The notes under the pieces were generated by a model that saw only the letters and a list, made by a program, of their open reading frames with translations, had not been told where the DNA came from and did no database searches. From SIG603 sp964370115 (GTDB taxonomy: Bacteria > Bacillota > Clostridia > Oscillospirales > Acutalibacteraceae), in assembly GCA_964370115.1 (NCBI GenBank), contig CAYJIA010000008.1, positions 1-62,237 of the forward strand: DNA of 62,237 nucleotides. The letters run 5' to 3'. The position numbers and the translations under genes are program-made. Positions 41,651 to 49,675 of the stretch are shown one piece after another (position 1 is the stretch's first letter; every line of letters starts with the position of its first letter).

Positions 41651-41775
41651 AGCCTACACACTCCCAAAACAATTTTTTATATGCGTTTATCTTAGCATAA
41701 TTGCACAAAATTTTCAATACAAAAATTAAAATTTTTATTTTATTCATAGTTACATCACAAAGCCATACAAAGTTC

Positions 41776-41804
41776 TTGAAATTGCACTTTACTTGTGATA
41801 TTAT
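41776..41804 (+). promoter_or_regulatory. Promoter of the pheST T-box transcript
   Basis: TTGAAA (41776-41781), 17 bases, TATTAT (41799-41804). Confidence 0.75.
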
Positions 41805-41814
41805 TTACTAAACA

Positions 41815-42050
41815 CTGTGAAAAAGGAAAGTAGACTTGTTTTTTACACTCAGAGAGTTTGTGCCATGGGCTGAAAGCACGGATATGTAAATACTTTTTGA
41901 AGTTCCCTTTGGAGTGGCTGTGCTGAAACCTTAGTAGGTGCAGACGTATTTAGTTACGTTACAGACTTTTAGAGGGCAATTTTTGCTAAATTTGGGTGGT
42001 ACCACGAAACACACTTCGTCCCAATTATGGGCGAGGTTTTTTTATGCCCA
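41815..42050 (+). promoter_or_regulatory. T-box leader, phenylalanine-specific
   Basis: The leader carries the AAGTAGA motif of stem I, a specifier codon TTC at 41903-41905 (phenylalanine) before CCCTTTGGAG, and the T-box itself, GGGTGGTACCACG (41994-42006). The terminator follows: TTCGtCCC pairs with GGGCGAG, then seven T (42014-42042). Uncharged tRNA-Phe would bind and favour the antiterminator, turning on pheST. The 429 bases from 41651 to 42079 hold this leader, its promoter and no gene. Confidence 0.92.
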
Positions 42051-42079
42051 AAATTAATATATGAAAGGTTGATTATACC

Positions 42080-43108
42080 ATGCTAGACAAAATAGAGCTG
42101 ATAAAATCTCAGCTTGAAAACGAGCTAACACTTGCCGATAACAGCGGCACTTTAGAGCAAATCAGAGTAAAATTTTTAGGCAAAAAAGGACAGGTAACAG
42201 AACTTTTAAAAGGCCTTAAGAGCTTATCCGTAGAGGACAAAAAACAATTTGGACAAGTGATAAATGTTCTTAAAAACGATGTAGAGAAAAAACTTTCCGA
42301 AACACTTGTAAAGATAAAAAAACTTGAAGAAGAGGCACTTATTAACTCTGCAATTACCTACGATGTAAGTCTACCTATAAGCGAGACTTCTGGTTCTTTC
42401 CATCCCGTTACATTAATTCAACGTGAAATGGAGGCAATCTTCTCTTCAATGGGCTTTAACATTGAAGATTTTAATGAAATTGTCGACGATTACAACTGTT
42501 TTGAGGCACTAAACATACCAAAACATCACCCTGCAAGAGATATGCAAGACACTTATTATCTAAATAACGGTCAACTGTTAAAAACTCATACCTCGGCGGC
42601 TCAAAACACTATAATGAAAAAATACGGCGCTCCTTTAAGGGCGATTTTCCCAGGCCGTTGTTTTAGAAACGAAGCAACAGACGCAAGCCACGAGAACACT
42701 TTCTTCCAAATGGAAGGAATGATGATAGACAAAGACATATCTATCTCAAACCTTATTTACTTCATGAAAAAAATGCTTTCCGAAGTGTTTAAACAAGATG
42801 TTAATGTTAGACTTAGACCTGGATTTTTCCCATTTGTTGAGCCGGGATTTGAGCTTGACATAAGCTGTCTTATCTGCGGCGGCAGTGGCTGCCCTACCTG
42901 TAAACATTCAGGCTGGGTTGAGCTTTGCCCATGCGGAATGATACACCCAAATGTGCTAAGAGAAGGCGGAATTGATCCCGAAGAGTACACAGGATTTGCA
43001 TTTGGACTTGGTCTTACAAGACTTGTTATGATGCGCTATGGTATTAAAGACATCAGGGACTTAAACAGCGGAAGCCTAAAAGCACTTGATCAGTTTATTC
43101 ACGAATAG
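42080..43108 (+). CDS. pheS: Phenylalanyl-tRNA synthetase alpha subunit
   Basis: 342 residues, normal size. The N-terminal helical arm (about 1-85) binds tRNA, and the class II catalytic core follows. Motif 2 is FRNEATDASHENTFFQMEG; motif 3 is FAFGLGLTRLVMMRYGI. It joins PheT as a heterotetramer to charge tRNA-Phe. The cysteine-rich insert LICGGSGCPTCKHSGW at about 258-273 could bind zinc and is a known feature of some bacterial PheS. The gene follows its T-box leader and is 12 bases before pheT. Confidence 0.97.
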   Translation: MLDKIELIKSQLENELTLADNSGTLEQIRVKFLGKKGQVTELLKGLKSLSVEDKKQFGQVINVLKNDVEKKLSETLVKIKKLEEEALINSAITYDVSLPISETSGSFHPVTLIQREMEAIFSSMGFNIEDFNEIVDDYNCFEALNIPKHHPARDMQDTYYLNNGQLLKTHTSAAQNTIMKKYGAPLRAIFPGRCFRNEATDASHENTFFQMEGMMIDKDISISNLIYFMKKMLSEVFKQDVNVRLRPGFFPFVEPGFELDISCLICGGSGCPTCKHSGWVELCPCGMIHPNVLREGGIDPEEYTGFAFGLGLTRLVMMRYGIKDIRDLNSGSLKALDQFIHE

Positions 43109-43120
43109 GAGGTAATAAGA

Positions 43121-45487
43121 ATGCTAATTTCAATGAATTGGATTAACGATTTCGTAGACCTTGAGGGACTTGACAAAGAAGAGCTTATAAAGCGCTTCAC
43201 TCTGTCGACTGCCGAGGTTGAGGAAGTTATATATAAAGGTGAAAACCTTAAAGACGTAGTTGTAGGTAGAATTTTATCGGTCGAAGACCACCCTACATCA
43301 AAAAAACTGCATATTCTAAAAGTAGACGGTGGCGACAAAGTTTATGATGTAATTTGCGGTGCACCTAATGTGCGCGAAAACATGCTTGTTCCTTTTGCAA
43401 AAGAAGGTGGACAAGTCGGCGATTTAAAAATAAACTGCGCTACAATTGCAGGTTTTGAGTCACATGGTATGTGCTGTTCTGAGGCAGAACTTGGAATAAG
43501 CGACAGCCACGCAGGGCTTATGGAGCTTGACGAAAGTTTGACAGTCGGCACAGATATTTTAGATGTTTTTGAAATAAAAGATATCGTGTTTGAAGTCGAT
43601 AATAAATCACTTACAAACCGACCAGACCTATGGGGACATTATGGTATAGCAAGAGAATTTGCAGCACTTACAGGCAGAGAACTCAAGGCCGTGCCTAAAG
43701 AGGATTTAACTAAATACAATGAACTTTCCCCTATCGATATCAAAATAAGCGATAGTGAAAACTGCTTTAGATACAGCGGACTTAAAGTGGATAATGTATC
43801 AGAAAAACTAAGCCCTGTCAATATGAGAATTAGACTTTTCTACTGTGGCACACGTGGAATAAATCTGCTTGCCGACCTTACAAACTATTTAATGCTAGAG
43901 CTAGGCCAACCTATGCATGCATTTGATAGCAGAAAAGTTAACAGTATTGAAGTTAAACGCTTCGACAAAGCTTTTAGCTTTAAAACTCTCGACGATATAG
44001 ACCGTGAAATTGATGAAAACACACTTATGATTTGCAACGAAGAAGGCCCTGTGGCGATTGCTGGCATCATGGGTGGCTTAAACTCTGAGATAGTCGACGA
44101 CACTAGCAGCCTGCTTTTAGAGTCTGCAAACTTTGATGCAGTGTGCGTGAGAAAAAGTTCTACAAGAATGGGCCTTAGAACAGATGCAAGTATGCGTTAT
44201 GAGAAAACTTTGGATCCAGAAATCACAATACTTGCCATAGAGCGTTTTGTAAGACTTTTAATTGACATAGACAGCGGTGTAAAAGTCGTTTCATCTTTAA
44301 CTGATAATTACGCAAAGCACTATGACACAATTAAACTTGATTTTACCAAGGCTTATGTCGACAGGTACACTGGTATAGAAATTAAAAACAGTCAAATCTT
44401 AGACACTCTTAATAGCCTCGGATTTAATGCAAGCGAGACAAACGACGTTTTCAGTGTCACCGTTCCATCTTGGAGGGCTACAAAAGACGTTACAATTAAG
44501 GCTGATATAATCGAGGAAATCACAAGAATTTACGGCTATGATAACTTTGAAGTGAAAACATCAAAAAGCCCGCTTTTCCCTGTCTTACCGACAGCAGGAA
44601 GACTTTGCGATAACTTTACAAAAGACATCTTAGTAAACAGCTATAAACTACACGAAGTTCACTCCTATCTATGGTGTGACAGCAAAAAATATAAGGATTT
44701 GGGCATAGAAGTCACTGACAATGTGCATCTTGTAAATGCGATTAATCCAGACTGCACAGTGCTTAGAAACTCTATGATACCCACACTTCTTTCTTTTGCT
44801 AATGAAAACAAAAACTATGGACAAAACTTCGGTTTGTTTGAAATCGCAAGGGTTGTAGAGGGTATGAAAGAAAACGGCGAGTGCAACGAAAGAAAGAAAC
44901 TCGGTGTAGTTTTATATAGCAGAAATGAAAGCGAAAAGGACTTATACTTCAAACTTCGTGACATCATTTTCACTATTGTTAATAAAGTAAAACATGTAAT
45001 CCCAAGTTTTGATATTTGTGAAAATGTTTTCTCTTTCCAACACCCTAAAAACACTGTAAAAATCAGTGCGAACAATAAAAGTCTTGGATATATGAACACT
45101 TTACACCCGACCGTAAATGCAAATATCGATAAAAAAGCAGTTATAGTTACAGCAGAAATTGATATGCAAATTTTGGCCGATATTGCTACGCAAACTATAA
45201 GCTATAAAGAGCCATCTAAATTCCCAGGAATCGAAATAGATTTATCTTTAAATGTTGCAAACAACACAAAATACAGCGAGCTTGAATATGCTTGGTCAGA
45301 CGTAACAGAACTACTACAAAAAGTAAGTTTCATAGATTCATATGATTCAGGCGAGCAAAAGAGCATGACCTTAAGATTTTTATTCTCATCAAAAGAAAAA
45401 ACCCTGTCAAAATCAGAGGTTCAAGTGCATGTAGATAAAATTCTAGAAAACTTATCACAAAAAGGTATAGGACTAAGAGAAATGTAA
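43121..45487 (+). CDS. pheT: Phenylalanyl-tRNA synthetase beta subunit
   Basis: 788 residues with the complete domain set: an N-terminal tRNA-binding EMAP-like domain (about 40-150, VVGRILSVEDHPTSKKLHILKVDGG), the B3/B4 editing domain (about 200-370), B5 (about 410-475), the catalytic-like fold, and the C-terminal anticodon-binding FDX domain (about 695-785, FPGIEIDLSLNVA). Editing removes tyrosine mischarged on tRNA-Phe. AGGAGG lies just before the ATG. Cotranscribed with pheS under T-box control. Confidence 0.97.
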   Translation: MLISMNWINDFVDLEGLDKEELIKRFTLSTAEVEEVIYKGENLKDVVVGRILSVEDHPTSKKLHILKVDGGDKVYDVICGAPNVRENMLVPFAKEGGQVGDLKINCATIAGFESHGMCCSEAELGISDSHAGLMELDESLTVGTDILDVFEIKDIVFEVDNKSLTNRPDLWGHYGIAREFAALTGRELKAVPKEDLTKYNELSPIDIKISDSENCFRYSGLKVDNVSEKLSPVNMRIRLFYCGTRGINLLADLTNYLMLELGQPMHAFDSRKVNSIEVKRFDKAFSFKTLDDIDREIDENTLMICNEEGPVAIAGIMGGLNSEIVDDTSSLLLESANFDAVCVRKSSTRMGLRTDASMRYEKTLDPEITILAIERFVRLLIDIDSGVKVVSSLTDNYAKHYDTIKLDFTKAYVDRYTGIEIKNSQILDTLNSLGFNASETNDVFSVTVPSWRATKDVTIKADIIEEITRIYGYDNFEVKTSKSPLFPVLPTAGRLCDNFTKDILVNSYKLHEVHSYLWCDSKKYKDLGIEVTDNVHLVNAINPDCTVLRNSMIPTLLSFANENKNYGQNFGLFEIARVVEGMKENGECNERKKLGVVLYSRNESEKDLYFKLRDIIFTIVNKVKHVIPSFDICENVFSFQHPKNTVKISANNKSLGYMNTLHPTVNANIDKKAVIVTAEIDMQILADIATQTISYKEPSKFPGIEIDLSLNVANNTKYSELEYAWSDVTELLQKVSFIDSYDSGEQKSMTLRFLFSSKEKTLSKSEVQVHVDKILENLSQKGIGLREM

Positions 45488-45507
45488 TTAATTTTGGAGG
45501 CAGAACT

Positions 45508-46911
45508 ATGAAAAAGTTTTTATGCAAAGATTTTTTATTAAACACCGATACCGCAAAAACCTTATATCACGATTATGCAGAGAAAATGCCCATTATTGAC
45601 TACCACTGCCACATAGATCCAAAGGAGATTTATGAGGATAAAAATATCAAAAACATCACTGCTGCATGGCTTTATGGCGACCATTATAAATGGCGCCTAA
45701 TGCGTGCAAACGGCGTAAAAGAAGAATTTGTAACAGGTGACGGTGAGGATAAAGAGAAGTTTATACAATGGGCAAAAACTTTGCAAAGCGCCATCGGAAA
45801 CCCACTTTACCACTGGAGCCATATGGAGCTTAAACAGTACTTTGATTTCAACTCTTATCTCACCGAAAAAAATGCTGATGAAGTCTGGGACTTGTGCAAT
45901 AAAAAATTACAGTCATCCGATATGACTGTAAGAAATATAATTAGACAATCAAATGTCAAAATCATTTGCACAACCGACGATCCAGTCGACACTTTAGAGT
46001 GGCATAAAAAACTTAAAGAAGATATAAGCTTCGATGTAAAAGTTTTGCCTGCGTGGAGACCAGATAATGCCATGCACATAGAAAAACCTGCCTTTATACC
46101 ATATATAAAAACTTTATCAAACGTAACAAACACGAACGTAACAGACTATAAAAGCCTTATCGACGCACTTGTGCTGAGACTGGACTATTTTGGTGAAAAT
46201 GGTTGCACTATATCCGACCATGGCCCCGACTATGTTTATTTTGAGCCTTGCAGTGATGTTGATGCCGATATCATATTTAAAAAAGCATTAAACGGCGAAA
46301 ACTTAACTGCTTTAGAACTTGAAAAATACAAAACAAATTTCATGCTTAAGATGACCGCAGAGTACTCAAAAAGAAACTGGGTGATGCAGCTTCACTACAA
46401 CTGTATTAGAAACAGTAGCGAATTGCAGTTTGAAAAACTTGGCAGAGACACGGGCTATGACTGCATGAACAACTTTGGCCCTATGGAAAAACTGGCAAAG
46501 TTTTTAAGTCTTGCTGAAAAAGAGTTTGGTCTGCCCAAAACCGTTGTATATTCACTAAATGCAAACGACAACGAAGCCCTTGACTCAGTTTTAGGAAGCT
46601 TCCAAACCTACGAACACAGAGGAAAAATGCAACATGGCAGTGCTTGGTGGTTTAATGACCATAAAGACGGAATGGAAAAACAGCTAAAATCCTTTGCAAA
46701 TTCGGGACTACTCTCGACCTTTATAGGAATGCTCACAGATTCCAGAAGTTTTCTGTCTTACACTAGACACGAATATTTCAGACGTATACTCTGCAATTTC
46801 TTAGGCGACTTGGTTGAAAACGGAGAGTTCCCATGCGACTTTGAGATTTTAGGTAAAATCGTATGCGATATCTGTTACAATAATGCAATGGAATATTTTT
46901 TCGCTAATTAA
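45508..46911 (+). CDS. uxaC: Glucuronate isomerase
   Basis: 467 residues, family length. It turns D-glucuronate or D-galacturonate into fructuronate or tagaturonate. Diagnostic segments are MPIIDYHCHIDPKEIYED (about 28-45), NVKIICTTDDPVDTLEWH, SDHGPDYVYFEP and the C-terminal LTDSRSFLSYTRHEYFRRILCNFLGDLVE. Family enzymes are metal-dependent amidohydrolase-like barrels. GGAGGCAG lies before the ATG, 20 bases after pheT, so some transcripts may run on from pheT, although function points to hexuronate use with the eda operon at 8.7-11.6 kb. Confidence 0.95.
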   Translation: MKKFLCKDFLLNTDTAKTLYHDYAEKMPIIDYHCHIDPKEIYEDKNIKNITAAWLYGDHYKWRLMRANGVKEEFVTGDGEDKEKFIQWAKTLQSAIGNPLYHWSHMELKQYFDFNSYLTEKNADEVWDLCNKKLQSSDMTVRNIIRQSNVKIICTTDDPVDTLEWHKKLKEDISFDVKVLPAWRPDNAMHIEKPAFIPYIKTLSNVTNTNVTDYKSLIDALVLRLDYFGENGCTISDHGPDYVYFEPCSDVDADIIFKKALNGENLTALELEKYKTNFMLKMTAEYSKRNWVMQLHYNCIRNSSELQFEKLGRDTGYDCMNNFGPMEKLAKFLSLAEKEFGLPKTVVYSLNANDNEALDSVLGSFQTYEHRGKMQHGSAWWFNDHKDGMEKQLKSFANSGLLSTFIGMLTDSRSFLSYTRHEYFRRILCNFLGDLVENGEFPCDFEILGKIVCDICYNNAMEYFFAN

Positions 46912-46916
46912 AACTA

Positions 46917-46970
46917 AAAAGCTTGCAAACACCCGTGTACTGCTAAGTACTAAGGTATTTGCAAGCTTTT
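46917..46970. terminator. Shared terminator of uxaC and the tsaD operon
   Basis: A perfect 13-base-pair stem joins 46917-46929 and 46958-46970 (AAAAGCTTGCAAA and its complement). Inside it lies a second stem, GTACT-GCTA-AGTAC (46937-46950). The A/T ends allow action in both directions. Its right side abuts the tsaD stop codon. Confidence 0.85.
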
Positions 46971-46971
46971 C

Positions 46972-47982
46972 TCATCCTAAATCAACAGATCTTTGCGCTC
47001 TTGCGTTGAGGTCTGTTTTTGCTATGTTTCCATCTAGATATTCGTAGTACGCTTGCGAACCTATCATGGCTGCGTTGTCGCCGCACAAAGATATATCGGG
47101 CATATAAAGCTCCCATTTGTTTTTTTCGCACTCGCTTTTAAGCACACGTCTTAAGTGCGAATTTGCGCAAACACCGCCTGCTATAACTATTTTTTCATAG
47201 CCCTTGTCCTTTGCAACTTTTGAAAGCCTTGTCACAAGACAGTCCACAACTGCATGTCTAAAACTCGCCGAAAGGTCGGGAATATTTATATCTTCACCCT
47301 TTTGTTTTGCATTGTGAATAATATTGATAACAGAAGTCTTAAGCCCTGAAAAACTAAAATCGTATGGTCTTCCGTCTACGGACGGTCTTGGGAATTTAAA
47401 GACTGTACTGTCTCCCGTTTCAGCAATTTTATCAAGCATCACACCGCCAGGGTATGGCATCCCCATGCTTCTTGCCGCCTTGTCAAATGCCTCTCCAGCT
47501 GCATCGTCGCAGGTTCTTCCTATTATATGAAGTTTTGTGTAGTCCTCTACCTCGATAATATGAGTGTGTCCACCTGAGACCACCATGCACAAAAATGGAG
47601 GCTTCAAGTCCTCATAACACAGATAATTAGAAGCTATATGCCCTCTTAAATGGTGTACTGGAACAAGAGGTTTTCCACTTGCTAATGCAAGGCCTTTTGC
47701 AAAATTCACCCCAACTAAAAGCGAGCCTATAAGCCCCGGCGCATAAGTAACCGCTATGGCATCTATGTCAGAGAGTTTTAAATCAGCCTTTACTAAACTT
47801 TCCTCAACTACCGATGAAATGCACTCACTATGTCTTCTCGAGGCAATTTCGGGCACAACTCCACCGTATAACTTATGTTCTTCTATCTGAGAGGCAACGA
47901 CCGAAGACAGCACTTTTCTGCCATCTTCAATAATTGCCGACGCCGTCTCGTCACAAGATGATTCTATCGCTAATATTAACAT
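46972..47982 (-). CDS. tsaD: tRNA N6-threonylcarbamoyladenosine biosynthesis protein TsaD
   Basis: 336 residues. The ASKHA fold starts with LILAIESSCDETASAI. The metal-binding HHLRGH is at about 108-113, and DDAAGEAFDKAAR and GGVCANSHLRR are further family marks. It transfers the threonylcarbamoyl group to A37 of ANN-reading tRNAs with TsaB and TsaE, which are not in this window. It ends the run that begins with yfbR and is 4 bases after rimI; rimI-tsaD pairs are common in Firmicutes. Confidence 0.97.
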   Translation of the reverse strand: MLILAIESSCDETASAIIEDGRKVLSSVVASQIEEHKLYGGVVPEIASRRHSECISSVVEESLVKADLKLSDIDAIAVTYAPGLIGSLLVGVNFAKGLALASGKPLVPVHHLRGHIASNYLCYEDLKPPFLCMVVSGGHTHIIEVEDYTKLHIIGRTCDDAAGEAFDKAARSMGMPYPGGVMLDKIAETGDSTVFKFPRPSVDGRPYDFSFSGLKTSVINIIHNAKQKGEDINIPDLSASFRHAVVDCLVTRLSKVAKDKGYEKIVIAGGVCANSHLRRVLKSECEKNKWELYMPDISLCGDNAAMIGSQAYYEYLDGNIAKTDLNARAQRSVDLG

Positions 47983-47986
47983 CGTC

Positions 47987-48424
47987 TTAAAGCTCCGTTC
48001 TTGTCATAATCAGGGCATCCTCTGTTGGATTTTCATAAAAATTCTTTCTTGCGCCCTGTGTTTTAAACTTCAATTTTTTATATAAATTTATGGCGTTTTC
48101 GTTGCTAGCCCTCACTTCAAGAGTTATAAACTCAGCCTTTATTTCCCTTGCTACGTCTATGAGCAAATTACAAAGTTTTTCCCCTATTCCCTTTTTCCTA
48201 AGCGATTTTGTCACGGCTATATTGTTAATATAACATTCTCCAAAAGCCACGTGCATACTTGCATACCCAAAAACTTTTTCTTTTTCGACACAAACAATAA
48301 ATACACTGTGTTCATTCTTAATTTCCGAAACTATGCCCTCATAAGGCCAAGGGTTTGAAAAACATTCTTTTTCTATCTCAAAAACACCGTCTACGTGTTT
48401 ATCTAAAAGCCTACAAAACTCCAT
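47987..48424 (-). CDS. rimI: Ribosomal-protein-alanine N-acetyltransferase RimI
   Basis: 145 residues, a compact GNAT. FECCE-like start CFSNPWPYEGI (about 22-32) is typical of RimI, followed by the acetyl-CoA motif VTKSLRKKGIGEKLCNLL (about 71-88) and LEVRASNENAINLYKKLKFK (about 102-121). It acetylates S18 and probably other proteins. Overlaps the phosphatase gene by 14 bases and precedes tsaD by 4 bases, a common order. Confidence 0.9.
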   Translation of the reverse strand: MEFCRLLDKHVDGVFEIEKECFSNPWPYEGIVSEIKNEHSVFIVCVEKEKVFGYASMHVAFGECYINNIAVTKSLRKKGIGEKLCNLLIDVAREIKAEFITLEVRASNENAINLYKKLKFKTQGARKNFYENPTEDALIMTRTEL

Positions 48425-48857
48425 TTGATTTCACCATTTTTAAAAGTCTTGGAAAAAATTCTATCAGTATCTTCTCTAGATGATCTCTGCATCTTCTGTA
48501 GTCATTCAAGGTTCCACCATAAGGATCTGGCACTGTTTCTGGAACAAAAATTTTGTCCGCAACCACACCAGCCTGTTGCAATATGTATGCATGAGTTTCA
48601 GTCATTGTAAAATAGCAGTCGTAGTCTTCCACATGTCTCGTTGCAAAAATTTGTGCCCTCTTATCTTTAATATCAATGTCAATTTCAGAGCAAGCATCTA
48701 CCGCAAACTTGCTTGCGGGCTCTAGTGGAACAGCACTTAAACCTGCGCTTTCACAACTTATGTCTTTTATATTATTTTCATCGAGTATTTTTCTAAAAAT
48801 CCCCTCAGCCATGGGACTTCTACAAGTATTTCCCGTACAAACAAATAAAATATTCAA
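48411..48857 (-). CDS. Low-molecular-weight phosphatase, probable protein arginine phosphatase (YwlE type)
   Basis: 148 residues. The P-loop VCTGNTCRSPMAEG has the nucleophile C7 and R13. T11 in this loop is the residue that favours phosphoarginine in Bacillus YwlE, where tyrosine phosphatases usually have isoleucine. The general acid is in VPDPYGGT near residue 113. It should remove arginine phosphate made by McsB, or act on tyrosine if this inference fails. It overlaps rimI by 14 bases and is 4 bases after the rlmA gene. Confidence 0.82.
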   Translation of the reverse strand: MNILFVCTGNTCRSPMAEGIFRKILDENNIKDISCESAGLSAVPLEPASKFAVDACSEIDIDIKDKRAQIFATRHVEDYDCYFTMTETHAYILQQAGVVADKIFVPETVPDPYGGTLNDYRRCRDHLEKILIEFFPRLLKMVKSNGVL

Positions 48858-48861
48858 AATT

Positions 48862-49668
48862 TTAACCTCTCTTTTTGTAAATTAAAAAATCAAAATGTAT
48901 TTTCGTTTCAAGTGTGTCAATATTTTTTAGTTTATTTGAGCCCTCTATTCCCGTTTTCCAGTAGTAAGGTGTCATAGAAAACAGCTCCCATATACTCTCA
49001 CCATCGTTTAGGGTAATGTTTTTCTGCACATCTATTCTGTCAACAAACTCAAACCCCTCATATTCCGTGTGTTTTTTCTCGTTTTCATATGGGTTTTCAT
49101 AAAGAATTTCTTTCATACTCCAAAGATGCTTTTCGCCAGGCACTGCGATTATCATATAACCGTCTTTCTTTAAAACCCTTAAAAACTCTGTTTCTACAAT
49201 CGGTGCGAATATATTGACAAGCAAATCCACACTAGCGTCTTTTAAAGGAATTCCAAACAAACTAGCAACGGCAAACTTAATACCTTTGTATTTTCCAGCG
49301 GCAAGTTTCACTGCCGATTTTGAAATATCTATGCCTAAAATTTCTCTACTGCCCCTTGCAAGCCTTGATGTATAATAACCCTCACCACAGCCTGCATCAA
49401 GTATAGAGATTTTCTTGTCTTCGTATAAATTGTCGACTATGTCGCAAAGTTTTTCGGCAAAGGGGTCATAGTATCCTTTTTCTAAAAAACTACGTCTTGC
49501 CCTTACCATTTCTGGTGTATCACCTGGAAGTTTCGAGTTCATTTTATTTGACATCAAAAGATGCACATAGCCTTGTTTTGCAAAGTCAAAACTATGATTA
49601 TTACCACAACTCAAACCATTTGCATTTTGTTTTAAATCTTCCCCACAATTAGGACAAGAAAAATTCAT
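48862..49668 (-). CDS. rlmA: 23S rRNA guanine-N1 methyltransferase, RlmA type
   Basis: 268 residues. An N-terminal zinc site (C5, C8, C21, H25 in FSCPNCGE...LSCGNNH) precedes a SAM-dependent Rossmann domain: ILDAGCGEGYYTSRLA at about 89-104 and the following GIDISKSAVKLAA. Both features define RlmA/RrmA, which methylates G745 or G748 of 23S rRNA; the second site affects macrolide and tylosin response. Which of the two guanines is used is not visible. Lies 7 bases after polA and 4 bases before the phosphatase gene. Confidence 0.87.
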   Translation of the reverse strand: MNFSCPNCGEDLKQNANGLSCGNNHSFDFAKQGYVHLLMSNKMNSKLPGDTPEMVRARRSFLEKGYYDPFAEKLCDIVDNLYEDKKISILDAGCGEGYYTSRLARGSREILGIDISKSAVKLAAGKYKGIKFAVASLFGIPLKDASVDLLVNIFAPIVETEFLRVLKKDGYMIIAVPGEKHLWSMKEILYENPYENEKKHTEYEGFEFVDRIDVQKNITLNDGESIWELFSMTPYYWKTGIEGSNKLKNIDTLETKIHFDFLIYKKRG

Positions 49669-49675
49669 AAGTTCC

